A stretch of 40,891 nt of DNA from CAZUZS01 sp964624795 (GTDB lineage: Bacteria > Calditrichota > Calditrichia > RBG-13-44-9). Location of the stretch: contig CAZUZS010000045.1 in the NCBI GenBank assembly GCA_964624795.1, forward strand, positions 1-40,891, read 5' to 3'. Positions 1-7,911 of the stretch are shown in pieces. Below the pieces are notes generated by a model. It saw only the letters and a program-made list of their open reading frames with translations. It was not told the origin of the DNA and ran no database searches. Position 1 is the first letter of the stretch. Each line of letters opens with the position of its first letter. The translations under genes were made by a program, and so were the position numbers.

Positions 1-1133
1 ATGGCCTTTCCGATCAGGATATGCGCCACTTTTGAAGGGCCTTCCTGCTCGCCCTCATACACCAGCTCGATTTTTCCGTTGATTGCCGGAATGATGCCGG
101 CAAAATCCGAGATCCTGACAAAAGTCCGCTTTTCATCGTTCACAAGCATTCTTCGCTCGGCGCTGCTGAGCAGGTCTTCGTAGGCGGATATGGAAAGCCG
201 GGCAGAAACGCCGCTCTTAGCATCGATATACTCGCTTTCCCGGGCCTCGAACGCTACCTGCTCCACCAGGTTCTTGACCAGCTCGTGAACCATAATTCGC
301 TCGCTCTGCTGTCCGGGGATCAACGATTCCTGCTCGGTGATCTGTTTCGAGATCTCAATGGTTTTTGGATAGTGCGTAAGTATCTGGCTGTCGATGCGGT
401 CTTTCAGCGGCGTAACAATGGCGCCCCGGTTGGTGTAATCTTCCGGGTTGGCGGTGAAAACAAACTGGATGTCCAGCGGCAGCCGGATCTTGAAACCGCG
501 GATCTGGATATCGCCCTCCTGCAAAATGTTAAACAGTGCTACCTGGATCCTGGCCTGCAAATCCGGTAGTTCATTTATTACAAAAATGCTGCGGTGCGAG
601 CGGGGAATGAGGCCGAAATGGATCACGCGTTCATCAGCATAGGGAAGCTTCATCGCTGCCGCTTTTATGGGGTCCACATCACCAATGAGATCGGCGATGG
701 AAACATCCGGTGTGGCCAGTTTTTCGGTGTAGCGCTGCGAGCGGTGCAGCCAGCTGATCGGAGTCTGGTCGCCATACTGTTCGATCTGGTCGCGGGCGTA
801 GCGGGAAAGCGGCGCCAACGGGTCGTCATTCAATTCCGAGCCTTCCACCACCGGAATATATTCATCTAACAAATCCACCATCTGCCGCGCGATGCGGGTT
901 TTCGCCTGTCCCCGCAATCCCAACAGGCTGATGTTATGCCGGGAAAGAATAGCCCGCTGCAAATCGGGAATTACCGATTGCTCGTATCCTAAAATTCCCT
1001 GAAAGATGGTATCTTTATTTTGGAGCCGTTTGATGAGATTTGCCCGCAGCTCGTCCTTTATGGAACGCTGCCGATAGTCCGCGGACTTAAGCTCTCCCAG
1101 CGTTTTTATTTGCAGATAATCTCTGATTTCCAT
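1..1133 (-). CDS. ChlI/MoxR-like AAA+ ATPase, 3' end cut by window edge
   Basis: About 377 residues are visible and the reading frame runs off the window at base 1, so the C-terminus is missing. The N-terminal part carries a Walker A GLRGQAKT (residues 72-79), a Walker B-like FVINELPDL in which Asn replaces the usual Asp, and a sensor-type FTANPEDYTNRG. These fit the magnesium-chelatase subunit I-like branch of MoxR AAA+ proteins, which work as ATP-driven remodelling rings together with a VWA-domain partner. That partner lies 109 bases upstream on the same strand (1243-2343), so the two very likely form one operon. The start is the ATG at 1133, preceded by GGAGAG about 11 bases away. The substrate is unknown. 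The family call is firm. Confidence 0.88.
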   Translation of the reverse strand, partial: MEIRDYLQIKTLGELKSADYRQRSIKDELRANLIKRLQNKDTIFQGILGYEQSVIPDLQRAILSRHNISLLGLRGQAKTRIARQMVDLLDEYIPVVEGSELNDDPLAPLSRYARDQIEQYGDQTPISWLHRSQRYTEKLATPDVSIADLIGDVDPIKAAAMKLPYADERVIHFGLIPRSHRSIFVINELPDLQARIQVALFNILQEGDIQIRGFKIRLPLDIQFVFTANPEDYTNRGAIVTPLKDRIDSQILTHYPKTIEISKQITEQESLIPGQQSERIMVHELVKNLVEQVAFEARESEYIDAKSGVSARLSISAYEDLLSSAERRMLVNDEKRTFVRISDFAGIIPAINGKIELVYEGEQEGPSKVAHILIGKA

Positions 1134-1242
1134 TTTCTGTTCTCTCTCCACTATATTTATCCAACTTTTCTCGTCCCCAAATTGTTGCTATACTTATCTT
1201 GGTTCGAAGTTCGGTTTCATTCTACGGATCAAGGCAAATATT

Positions 1243-2343
1243 CTATCTCACTCGTTTTCGCCGATTGCGAATATAATCTTCGAAAATGAATTCTCCCAGG
1301 TTGTTCAGGCTGCTGTAGTAGGCCCGTCCCTGGTTGATTTTCGTAAAATCATGCACGAATTGCTGCAGATACGGGTCGCGCGCAATCATGAAAGTCGTTA
1401 TCGGAATTTTCAGCCTGCGGCAGCGACCAGCCAGGTTCAGTGTTTTATTGACGATTTTGCGGTCCAATCCAAACGGGTTCTTGTAATACTTGATCCCTTC
1501 TTTTACACAAGTCGGTTTCCCATCGGTGATCATGAAAATCTGTTTATTGGCATTCTTCCTTCGCCGCAGGAAGTCCATTGCCAGCTCCAGCCCGGCAACC
1601 GTGTTGGTGTAATACGGCCCAACCTGCAGGTAGGGCAGGTCTTTTATGGTGATCGGCCAGGCGTCGGTGCCGAAAACGATAATGTCCAGGGTGTCCTTCG
1701 GGTATTGCGTCGTGATCAGCTCGGCCAGCGCCATCGCTACTTTTTTAGCGGGGGTGATGCGGTCCTCGCCATACAGGATCATGGAGTGGGAAATATCGAT
1801 CATCAGCACCGTGGAGGTCTGCGTTTTGAATTCCCGCTCTTCCACTTCCAGATCGTCTTCGGTTAGCTGGAAATCCTGGATGCCGTGATTTATCTGGGCA
1901 TTGCGCAACGATTCGGTAAGCGCGATCTGTTCCATGGTATCACCGAACTGGTAATCCCGCCGGTCGGCGGTAGCTTCATCGCCGGGGCCGGAATAGGCGG
2001 TGCGGTGGTTGCCGGAGACCGATTTCCGGAGTTTGGTGAAAATCTCCTCCAGCGAGCGCCGCCGAATTCCCTGTTCTGTTTTGGCGGTAATTATATAACT
2101 TCCGGTGCCGTTGTCGTCATCCCTGATGTAGCCTTTCTCCTTCAATTCCTCGATGAAATCGCCAATCCCGTATTCGTCATTGGTCATACCATACTTGCGG
2201 TCGAGCTGGCTCATCCAGTTCAGCGCTTCAGCGGCGTCTCCCGAAGTGTAGGCCAAAAGCTGCATGAAGATATCGAGCAACTTCTCAAACGAATCTTTCC
2301 CGTTTGAATTGGGGATAAAATCCGTGAATCTATATCCAAGCAT
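1243..2343 (-). CDS. VWA (von Willebrand factor A) domain protein, AAA+ partner
   Basis: 366 residues. The C-terminal half is a VWA domain with a complete-looking MIDAS: DISHS at residues 183-187, and MITDGKPT further on supplying the last metal ligand. The N-terminal half (about residues 1-170) is charged and helical, with a short helix-turn type segment around EFIEELKEKGYIRDDD; no catalytic motif is seen. There is no signal peptide or membrane segment, so the protein is likely cytoplasmic. Its position directly upstream of a ChlI-like ATPase matches the MoxR/VWA pairs thought to act as metal-dependent chaperones or adaptors. The start is the ATG at 2343 with AAAGGGA upstream. The cellular target cannot be read from the sequence. 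Confidence 0.88.
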   Translation of the reverse strand: MLGYRFTDFIPNSNGKDSFEKLLDIFMQLLAYTSGDAAEALNWMSQLDRKYGMTNDEYGIGDFIEELKEKGYIRDDDNGTGSYIITAKTEQGIRRRSLEEIFTKLRKSVSGNHRTAYSGPGDEATADRRDYQFGDTMEQIALTESLRNAQINHGIQDFQLTEDDLEVEEREFKTQTSTVLMIDISHSMILYGEDRITPAKKVAMALAELITTQYPKDTLDIIVFGTDAWPITIKDLPYLQVGPYYTNTVAGLELAMDFLRRRKNANKQIFMITDGKPTCVKEGIKYYKNPFGLDRKIVNKTLNLAGRCRRLKIPITTFMIARDPYLQQFVHDFTKINQGRAYYSSLNNLGEFIFEDYIRNRRKRVR

Positions 2344-2453
2344 TTATTGTTTCCCTTTAAAATATAACTTTGCATATCCGGCATTGCTGAATTCCTGTTC
2401 ACATATTTCACTCTAATGAATTGCTAACGATGATGCTGGAATATTGTTCAGTA

Positions 2454-2553
2454 NNNNNNNNNNNNNNNNNNNNNNNNNNNNNNNNNNNNNNNNNNNNNNN
2501 NNNNNNNNNNNNNNNNNNNNNNNNNNNNNNNNNNNNNNNNNNNNNNNNNNNNN
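2454..2553. other. Assembly gap (100 N)
   Basis: Exactly 100 undetermined bases, the conventional length for a scaffold gap of unknown size. The true distance between the VWA operon promoter region and the phospholipase D gene is therefore unknown, and a gene or repeat may be hidden here. Confidence 0.99.
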
Positions 2554-2581
2554 GCATGGAGCTTGGGGCATGGTGTGCTGG

Positions 2582-2637
2582 TCATTCGTCATTGATTATT
2601 AATCACTGATTATTGATGATTGTTCATTGATCATTGT
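2582..2637. repeat. Low-complexity ATTGAT/ATTATT-type degenerate tandem repeat beside the gap
   Basis: Directly right of the gap the sequence consists of degenerate short units built from TCATTG, ATTGATTATT, ATCACTGATTATT and TTGATCATTG. Such tracts break short-read assembly, which offers a simple reason for the neighbouring N run. No coding signal is seen in it. Confidence 0.6.
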
Positions 2638-2800
2638 TTTTCGCAGCAAATAAAATCAACGATTGCATGATTCCGTGTCTCAAATTTAAATTAAGTCCGG
2701 CCGGTATTTGGGTCGATTTGAATCGATTCTCCTGTGAATGATGCCGGATTCTGCGATTTATGAGAATTCAGGATTTTGTGTAAATACCTTCGGAGCACGA

Positions 2801-3889
2801 ATGGAATATCAATTATTGGTTGGTGCGGATGCGTTCTGGGAATCCCTGAAAAAAGATGCCGGTTCTGCAAAATCGAGTGTCGCTATTCAAACCCTCTCCT
2901 TTGAGGGGGACTCCGTAGGTAAAATGGCCTCCGAACTCCTGCTTTCCCTGGATTCCAAGGTGGAGGTAAGAGTTCTGATCGATTCTTTCAATAAATACAT
3001 TCTTAACGACAAATTTTTATATATTCCGCGAAATTATTTTAATGCCGATCTTACTGCCGAAAAAAAATCAACCCGCCGGATGATTCACGATCTCAGGGAG
3101 AGCGGGGTGCAGGTAAGATTTACCAGCCCGGTTGGACTTTTTTTCCGTCGGGCGGCAGCCCGAAACCACAAGAAGATTATCGTGGTGGACAACCGCATTG
3201 CCTACATCGGAGGTGTCAATTTCAGCGAGCACAATTTTTCCTGGCACGATGCCATGCTGCGGATCGAGGACCCGGCGCTGGTGCATTTCCTGCAGGAAGA
3301 TTTCGACCTGACCTGGAATGACAAAAATTATTTCAGGAAAGCTAAAACCGATGGCGTGGAGATATTTAGCCTGGATGGGCGCAGCAATGAATCGGCATTT
3401 CTGAACTTGTTCGAGCTGATTGAATCGGCTGAAAAAGAGATCTGGGTGCACAGCCCCTATCTCTCCTTTCCGTTTGTGGATGTTTTGAAGAAAGCCGGAA
3501 AGCGCGGCGTGGCGATCAACGTGATCACGCCGGAAGCGAACAACCGGCGATTCCTGAAAAAATATATTACCTGGGAAGCCAGCCGAAGCGATCTGAACCT
3601 GTGGTTTTACCAGCCCCGCATGAGCCATCTGAAAGCAATGCTGATTGATGACCGCTATCTCATTTTGGGCTCTACCAATTTCGATTATATCAGCTACCGG
3701 GTGCACCCGGAGCTGATCGCCATTGTCACCAATCCGGAGATCATCCGGGAGTTTACCACCCGTATTTTGGACAAAGACCGCGCCGAGTCGGTGAATGGCG
3801 AGCGGCCAGCCCCCAATTTTGGGGGATACCTGCTGAAATACCGGCTGCTGCTGTTAGGGAAGTTTTTTTCCAGGTTGAGCTCGTTTTAG
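2801..3889 (+). CDS. Phospholipase D-family protein (cardiolipin synthase-like)
   Basis: 362 residues from the ATG at 2801, chosen because GGAG lies 6 bases upstream; an in-frame ATG at 2738 has no such signal and would add a 21-residue non-conserved tail. Two HKD motifs are complete: H123-K125-D130 (HKKIIVVD, followed by GGVNFSEH) and H276-K278-D283 (HLKAMLID, followed by GSTNFDY). Two HKD motifs in one chain define the PLD superfamily and form one active site for phosphodiester transfer, as in cardiolipin or other phosphatidyl transfer. The N-terminal transmembrane hairpin of classical cardiolipin synthase is absent, so a soluble or peripheral phosphatidyltransferase is likely; a PLD-family nuclease is the alternative. 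Confidence 0.85.
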   Translation: MEYQLLVGADAFWESLKKDAGSAKSSVAIQTLSFEGDSVGKMASELLLSLDSKVEVRVLIDSFNKYILNDKFLYIPRNYFNADLTAEKKSTRRMIHDLRESGVQVRFTSPVGLFFRRAAARNHKKIIVVDNRIAYIGGVNFSEHNFSWHDAMLRIEDPALVHFLQEDFDLTWNDKNYFRKAKTDGVEIFSLDGRSNESAFLNLFELIESAEKEIWVHSPYLSFPFVDVLKKAGKRGVAINVITPEANNRRFLKKYITWEASRSDLNLWFYQPRMSHLKAMLIDDRYLILGSTNFDYISYRVHPELIAIVTNPEIIREFTTRILDKDRAESVNGERPAPNFGGYLLKYRLLLLGKFFSRLSSF

Positions 3890-4013
3890 AAATGGGGTGT
3901 TTGCAGAGCGTGTCATTCCTGCCGCAGCTTTTCTATTGAATAGTGATGCCATGGACTCAAGATGCATGATTGATGCTTGAAAATTGGAACCCAATTGTGT
4001 GCTTTATCGTACT

Positions 4014-4045
4014 ATTATTGTGATATAAATATGGAGCACAATAAT
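4014..4045. promoter_or_regulatory. Inverted repeat over antitoxin ribosome site and start (candidate operator)
   Basis: Perfect 9-base arms ATTATTGTG (4014-4022) and CACAATAAT (4037-4045) are separated by 14 bases. The right arm overlaps the first base pair of the antitoxin ATG and the spacer contains GGAG. A further ATTGTG half-site lies at 3994-3999. Phd/YefM antitoxins commonly repress their own operon by binding palindromes at this position. The repeat could also fold in the mRNA and hide the ribosome site. The assignment rests on position and symmetry only. Confidence 0.45.
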
Positions 4046-4331
4046 GAAATTCTTAACGGTTCGTGACCTTAGAGCGAGCTCCGCCCGGATATGGAAAGAA
4101 CTTTCCGAAGAGAAGGAAATGGTTGTTACCAACAATGGGCGGCCAATTGCCATTCTTTCCGCGGTAAATGAATCTAATCTTGAGGAATCGCTAATTGCGC
4201 TGCGGCGTGCAAAAGCTATTCAAGCAGTAAATCTAATTCAACGCGGCTCTGTGGAAAAGGGGCTCGATAAATTATCGGTGGAAGAAATAAGTATGGAAAT
4301 TAGAGAAGCCCGCGCGAAATATGCAAAATGA
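4044..4331 (+). CDS. Phd/YefM-family type II antitoxin
   Basis: 95 residues. The N-terminal 50 residues show the Phd/YefM DNA-binding fold pattern: MKFLTVRDLRASSARIWKEL, then VVTNNGRPIAILSAV. The charged C-terminal tail is the part that normally neutralises the toxin. GGAG precedes the ATG by about 7 bases. The stop overlaps the start of the PIN toxin gene by 4 bases, so the pair is translationally coupled. Autoregulation through the overlapping inverted repeat is likely. Confidence 0.85.
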   Translation: MKFLTVRDLRASSARIWKELSEEKEMVVTNNGRPIAILSAVNESNLEESLIALRRAKAIQAVNLIQRGSVEKGLDKLSVEEISMEIREARAKYAK

Positions 4332-4747
4332 AAGTAGTTGTTGACACTAATGTTCTGGTTTCCGGCCTCCTTACCCCGTTTGGCAACTCTGCGCAAATCG
4401 TGCGCATGATTGCCAGCGGAGAATTGTCGCTTTGCCTTGATTCCAGAATTCTAACAGAGTATAACCAAGTTCTCCGAAGACCCAAATTTAAATTTGATGG
4501 CAATATGATCGTTGCGTTCATGGATCAGGTAGAACACGGCAGCATTATAGTTGCAGCCCATCCGCTTCCACAGTCTCTGCCTGATCCCGATGATAACGCC
4601 TTCCTAGAAGTTGCTATTGCAGGGCAGGCGGTGTGCCTGGTAACCGGCAATCTGGTGCATTTTCCGGAAAATAAATGCCAGGGAATACCGGTCTTTTCTC
4701 CTGCTGAATTTGTGGTGTTTTACAGGAAGCTGCTGGAAAATTTATGA
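4328..4747 (+). CDS. PIN-domain toxin ribonuclease of the type II pair
   Basis: 139 residues, a normal length for a PIN toxin. Acidic residues expected for metal binding are visible: D6 in VVVDTNVLVSG, the Glu in SRILTEYNQVL and the Asp cluster in LPDPDDNAF. The fourth motif reads VTGNLVHFP, with Asn where many PIN proteins have Asp; this variant is common in the PIN subfamily paired with such antitoxins. PIN toxins are Mg-dependent RNases that stop translation. The gene overlaps the antitoxin gene by 4 bases, and a strong hairpin lies 88 bases downstream. Confidence 0.87.
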   Translation: MKVVVDTNVLVSGLLTPFGNSAQIVRMIASGELSLCLDSRILTEYNQVLRRPKFKFDGNMIVAFMDQVEHGSIIVAAHPLPQSLPDPDDNAFLEVAIAGQAVCLVTGNLVHFPENKCQGIPVFSPAEFVVFYRKLLENL

Positions 4748-4835
4748 TTGTCGGTATTCGTCCGCGAATTGTGCAAATCATTTGAAACAACCTCGTGAAT
4801 GGATCAATTCTAAAATGTATTTATTAATTTCATCC

Positions 4836-4865
4836 AATAGCACCGGATCAAAACCCGGTGCTATT
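4836..4865. terminator. 11-bp hairpin between convergent genes (candidate bidirectional terminator)
   Basis: AATAGCACCGG (4836-4846) pairs perfectly with CCGGTGCTATT (4855-4865) around an 8-base loop. It lies between the toxin gene (ends 4747, plus strand) and the lipoprotein gene (ends 4880, minus strand). No long T-run follows on either strand, so it is a weaker candidate than the one at 32391. Confidence 0.6.
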
Positions 4866-4879
4866 GACATTTCACTTCC

Positions 4880-6490
4880 TCAATTCTTATAATTACTGAT
4901 CCTATCCTGCTTCGCACTTTCCCACTTCTTGTAAATTGGCGGTAGCAGAAGATTCTTGTTATTCAACAAATATTTCAGATAGTCAAGCCTCTGGGAATCC
5001 GGAATAAAATCGGCCAGTCTCACGGTTGTCTTGCTGGTGGTTTCGGGTATCCACTCATAGAGATAACCCCTGACATCCAGTGCGTAGGCAAGCTTTTTCC
5101 TTGGTGCTGCGGCCGGCAAGGCAAAAGTTAGGTCGATCTGTTGTGGCGGAAGAATCATTGCATATTGGTCATCCGTTGTTCGGATTTTGCCCAGCAGGTC
5201 GGTTTTTCCCGGACCAACCGCAGAGAGTGGCGCAATCACCTGCGGCGTCAACGGTTTAGCGGCAGACCAGGCAATGCCGGCGTCATCAATTTTCCATACG
5301 TCGCTTAAACTGCTTAGGCGAATTTCCACTGTTTCCGGCATTCCTTCGGGCAGCTTGAGATGAACCGCCCGGCTGAAAGGCACAGCGTTGGCTTCCGGCA
5401 AGATCGTACCGGCTTTTTCCCATTTGCCTTCCTGTTTCACATCCACCTTCAGAGAGCTCTCCTCAATCCAGTTTCGCAACGCCGCTATCATTCGCAGATC
5501 GGTTTCCGACTCGTGAACAAATTTAACCGCCTGATCTCCCAAAAAGTCAAACATTACCCTGAATGCCTGGACAGACAACTCGGTGTTAATGGCAGTAATC
5601 ACCAGGTTTCCTTCTTCCAGGTTGCGCGGGCGGTGGAATTTAAGATAGATTTCATCGGTAAATTCATTTGAAATTGTGGCGCTTTCCAGCTCGGATTGCC
5701 AGTAAGACCCATCTTCGTTTTGCAGGCCGGTCAGTACATTCCGTCCGAATTGATCGACAGCAGCAATCGGCGGATCTGCCTGTTTAACAGGCCATGCACT
5801 GTTTTGTGGATCAAGGATGATGTTGTCGTTTATTTCGGTCTGGTATGCCAGCAGGCGCACCGAATTAATATAATGGGTTTCCAGGCGTTCGTTACTGATT
5901 CTGATCTTAAGAACGCCGTTGTCCGGCTGCAAAGCAGGGAGTCGGCTGCAGGTGTTCATTTCCAGCGCCTTTCCGAATGCAACCCCGAAAGCCTCGGCCT
6001 GCAATCGATATTTCATGCCGTCCCAGGAATAGATAAAAGGGCAGGAAGTAACGCTTCCCTCGGGGCCGGTGTAAATTATATTGGGGGTAAGCTCCGGCGA
6101 GTCCGGGCCGCCAGACGCCTCTGCTAACAGCAACGCTAATGTTGCGGCAGATCCTATTATCATCACCGTTTTACCAAAACTCTGCCCTTTGAATTCCACA
6201 TACTGAATGCTGTCTACCGGAATCGATCCCTTATATGGCTGCCAATCGCTGTCGGTGTTTTTCCTTGTTTTCCCGTTCCCTTCAACTTTTGACGAATCGT
6301 GATGGGTGATTTCAAGCGCATATTCATTTCCATTTATCATCATACATCGCAATTCGTAGGGTTTAGACAACGCATAATTGAGCACGTTTGCGTTGCTCAA
6401 TTGATAATGGGATGTGGTCATGCAACCTGTTAAAAACCAGGTGCAGAGAATTATAATTGCGAATGCGATCTGACTTTTATGATTTTTCAT
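4880..6490 (-). CDS. Lipoprotein of unknown function with YSWDG-type domain
   Basis: 536 residues. The N-terminus (MKNHKSQIAFAIIILCTWFLTGC) ends in a lipobox LTGC, so the protein is probably lipid-anchored. The ATG at 6490 is chosen because GGAGG lies 5 bases upstream; a longer GTG start would put the ribosome site inside the gene. Around residues 85-110 there is a hydrophobic segment (VMIIGSAATLALLLAEASG). It is followed by CPFIYSWDGMKYRLQAEAFG, a pattern seen in other uncharacterised FCB-group envelope proteins. No catalytic motif was recognised. It is the second gene of a unit with the barrel-like protein at 6503, whose stop lies just upstream, so the two products may work together at the outer membrane. 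Confidence 0.75.
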   Translation of the reverse strand: MKNHKSQIAFAIIILCTWFLTGCMTTSHYQLSNANVLNYALSKPYELRCMMINGNEYALEITHHDSSKVEGNGKTRKNTDSDWQPYKGSIPVDSIQYVEFKGQSFGKTVMIIGSAATLALLLAEASGGPDSPELTPNIIYTGPEGSVTSCPFIYSWDGMKYRLQAEAFGVAFGKALEMNTCSRLPALQPDNGVLKIRISNERLETHYINSVRLLAYQTEINDNIILDPQNSAWPVKQADPPIAAVDQFGRNVLTGLQNEDGSYWQSELESATISNEFTDEIYLKFHRPRNLEEGNLVITAINTELSVQAFRVMFDFLGDQAVKFVHESETDLRMIAALRNWIEESSLKVDVKQEGKWEKAGTILPEANAVPFSRAVHLKLPEGMPETVEIRLSSLSDVWKIDDAGIAWSAAKPLTPQVIAPLSAVGPGKTDLLGKIRTTDDQYAMILPPQQIDLTFALPAAAPRKKLAYALDVRGYLYEWIPETTSKTTVRLADFIPDSQRLDYLKYLLNNKNLLLPPIYKKWESAKQDRISNYKN

Positions 6491-6502
6491 TTTGACCTCC
6501 AC

Positions 6503-7654
6503 TTAGAAATTGTAACGTATCCCGAAGGACATGTTGATTGCAGACATATCGATTTCCCCCTGCAATTTTTCCGGAAGGGGGAGTAAATCGCCGGCCTGAT
6601 TGATGGTCGTTTCTTCCTCAGGAAAAGCCAGGTAATGTGCCGCTGCATAAAATCCGAATCCGGTGGTTTCTCCGACATCGATTCCCAATCCGATCACAGG
6701 CCCCTGGGCAGAGCTTTCCCAGCTTACTGATTCCAATTCATAATATTGAGCAAGCTCCACCCTATGGTCCTGCACGATTTTTAGTGATTCAAAAGCGTAA
6801 CCTCCTTCCATCCAGAGACCAAATCCTTTTAAGGGCAGGGTATAACGCAACTGGCCGGAGAATAATTTACCGTCATTTTTCCCAAGCATACTTCCGGTAA
6901 AACCAAGCGCCAATGAGCGGTCGATTCTCATAAGCAGCGAAAGCTGCATTCTCAGGTACGAGGCATCAATTGGTTGGGCGTGCAATTCGGATGGCAGGTC
7001 CAGATTGACCGTGTCGTAGGTTTTCTGGATTTGCGCCTGCAATTTGTCCAGGTGCGTGAAAAAAAATCCGACACCCATTTGGATAGCTACCTGCGGGTAA
7101 TTTACCACACTTCGCCGTAAAGGAATGGAGCTGTCGAAAATAACCTTGCCTCCGCGACTTTTAATTTTTTCGATGCTTGCCAGCGGAATATTCAGCACCC
7201 ATTTTTTCTCATGATCATTATCATCCGAACCGCTGTCGATGTGGACATAAATATATTTCGCGGAAGCGCGGGTGATTTGGACGAAGTATTTCTTCCCGTT
7301 TTTCAGGTAAAGAGAATCAGGTTCGCCCGATATCAGATTTTGCATGTACAAGACAAGCGGGAAATCAGCCTCATCGCTGGTGCCCGGATCATTCGATCCC
7401 CGGAGACCGGGCTGCACGCCGGTATAAATCTTCCGCCCCTGCTCATCGATCACTCCTATGACTTTGGCCCGGTCAAATGAAATGTGGCGTTCCGGGATGT
7501 CTTTGCCGGCTTTTATGGCGACGAGCAGGTAGGCTGGGGCAATTGATACCAATTTACCTTCTATTTTTTTGCCATCGGTCAGTGTAATGGTATCCGGATG
7601 ACCTGTTTGCAGAAAAAATAGGATGAAGAGAGCAGCAAGGCAATACCTGGTCAT
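6503..7654 (-). CDS. Secreted outer-membrane beta-barrel-like protein
   Basis: 383 residues with a signal peptide (CLAALFILFFLQTGHPDT). The next 60 residues (ITLTDGKKIEGKLVSIAPAY) resemble the short SH3/Sm-like beta segments that start many FCB-group envelope proteins. The C-terminal part from about residue 190 has alternating hydrophobic beta strands and ends in NMSFGIRYNF; a terminal Phe is typical of Gram-negative outer-membrane barrels. AGGAGG sits about 7 bases upstream of the ATG. The gene is followed at once by the lipoprotein gene (4880-6490), which suggests an operon. The exact cargo or function is unknown. Confidence 0.65.
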   Translation of the reverse strand: MTRYCLAALFILFFLQTGHPDTITLTDGKKIEGKLVSIAPAYLLVAIKAGKDIPERHISFDRAKVIGVIDEQGRKIYTGVQPGLRGSNDPGTSDEADFPLVLYMQNLISGEPDSLYLKNGKKYFVQITRASAKYIYVHIDSGSDDNDHEKKWVLNIPLASIEKIKSRGGKVIFDSSIPLRRSVVNYPQVAIQMGVGFFFTHLDKLQAQIQKTYDTVNLDLPSELHAQPIDASYLRMQLSLLMRIDRSLALGFTGSMLGKNDGKLFSGQLRYTLPLKGFGLWMEGGYAFESLKIVQDHRVELAQYYELESVSWESSAQGPVIGLGIDVGETTGFGFYAAAHYLAFPEEETTINQAGDLLPLPEKLQGEIDMSAINMSFGIRYNF

Positions 7655-7911
7655 ATCCGATCCTCCTGTGTTTTATTTTCTCTGAAGATCCAAATGCCAA
7701 TTTTTATGCCGGGAATCGGGAATCTGTTAAGCCACTGTTTTTAAGATAATTGGAGAGAGCTGATCCGGTGACGGGGAAAATGGAATTAGTCTGGTTTTAT
7801 AGACAGGTGTATGAATTTGTTCGCAAGGGGGACATTGCAGTAAATTTTCAGCAAATTAGAGTTCGAATTTTAAAAGCTGTCTGCGAAAAGGTCGACTGTC
7901 GGCAACGTAGA

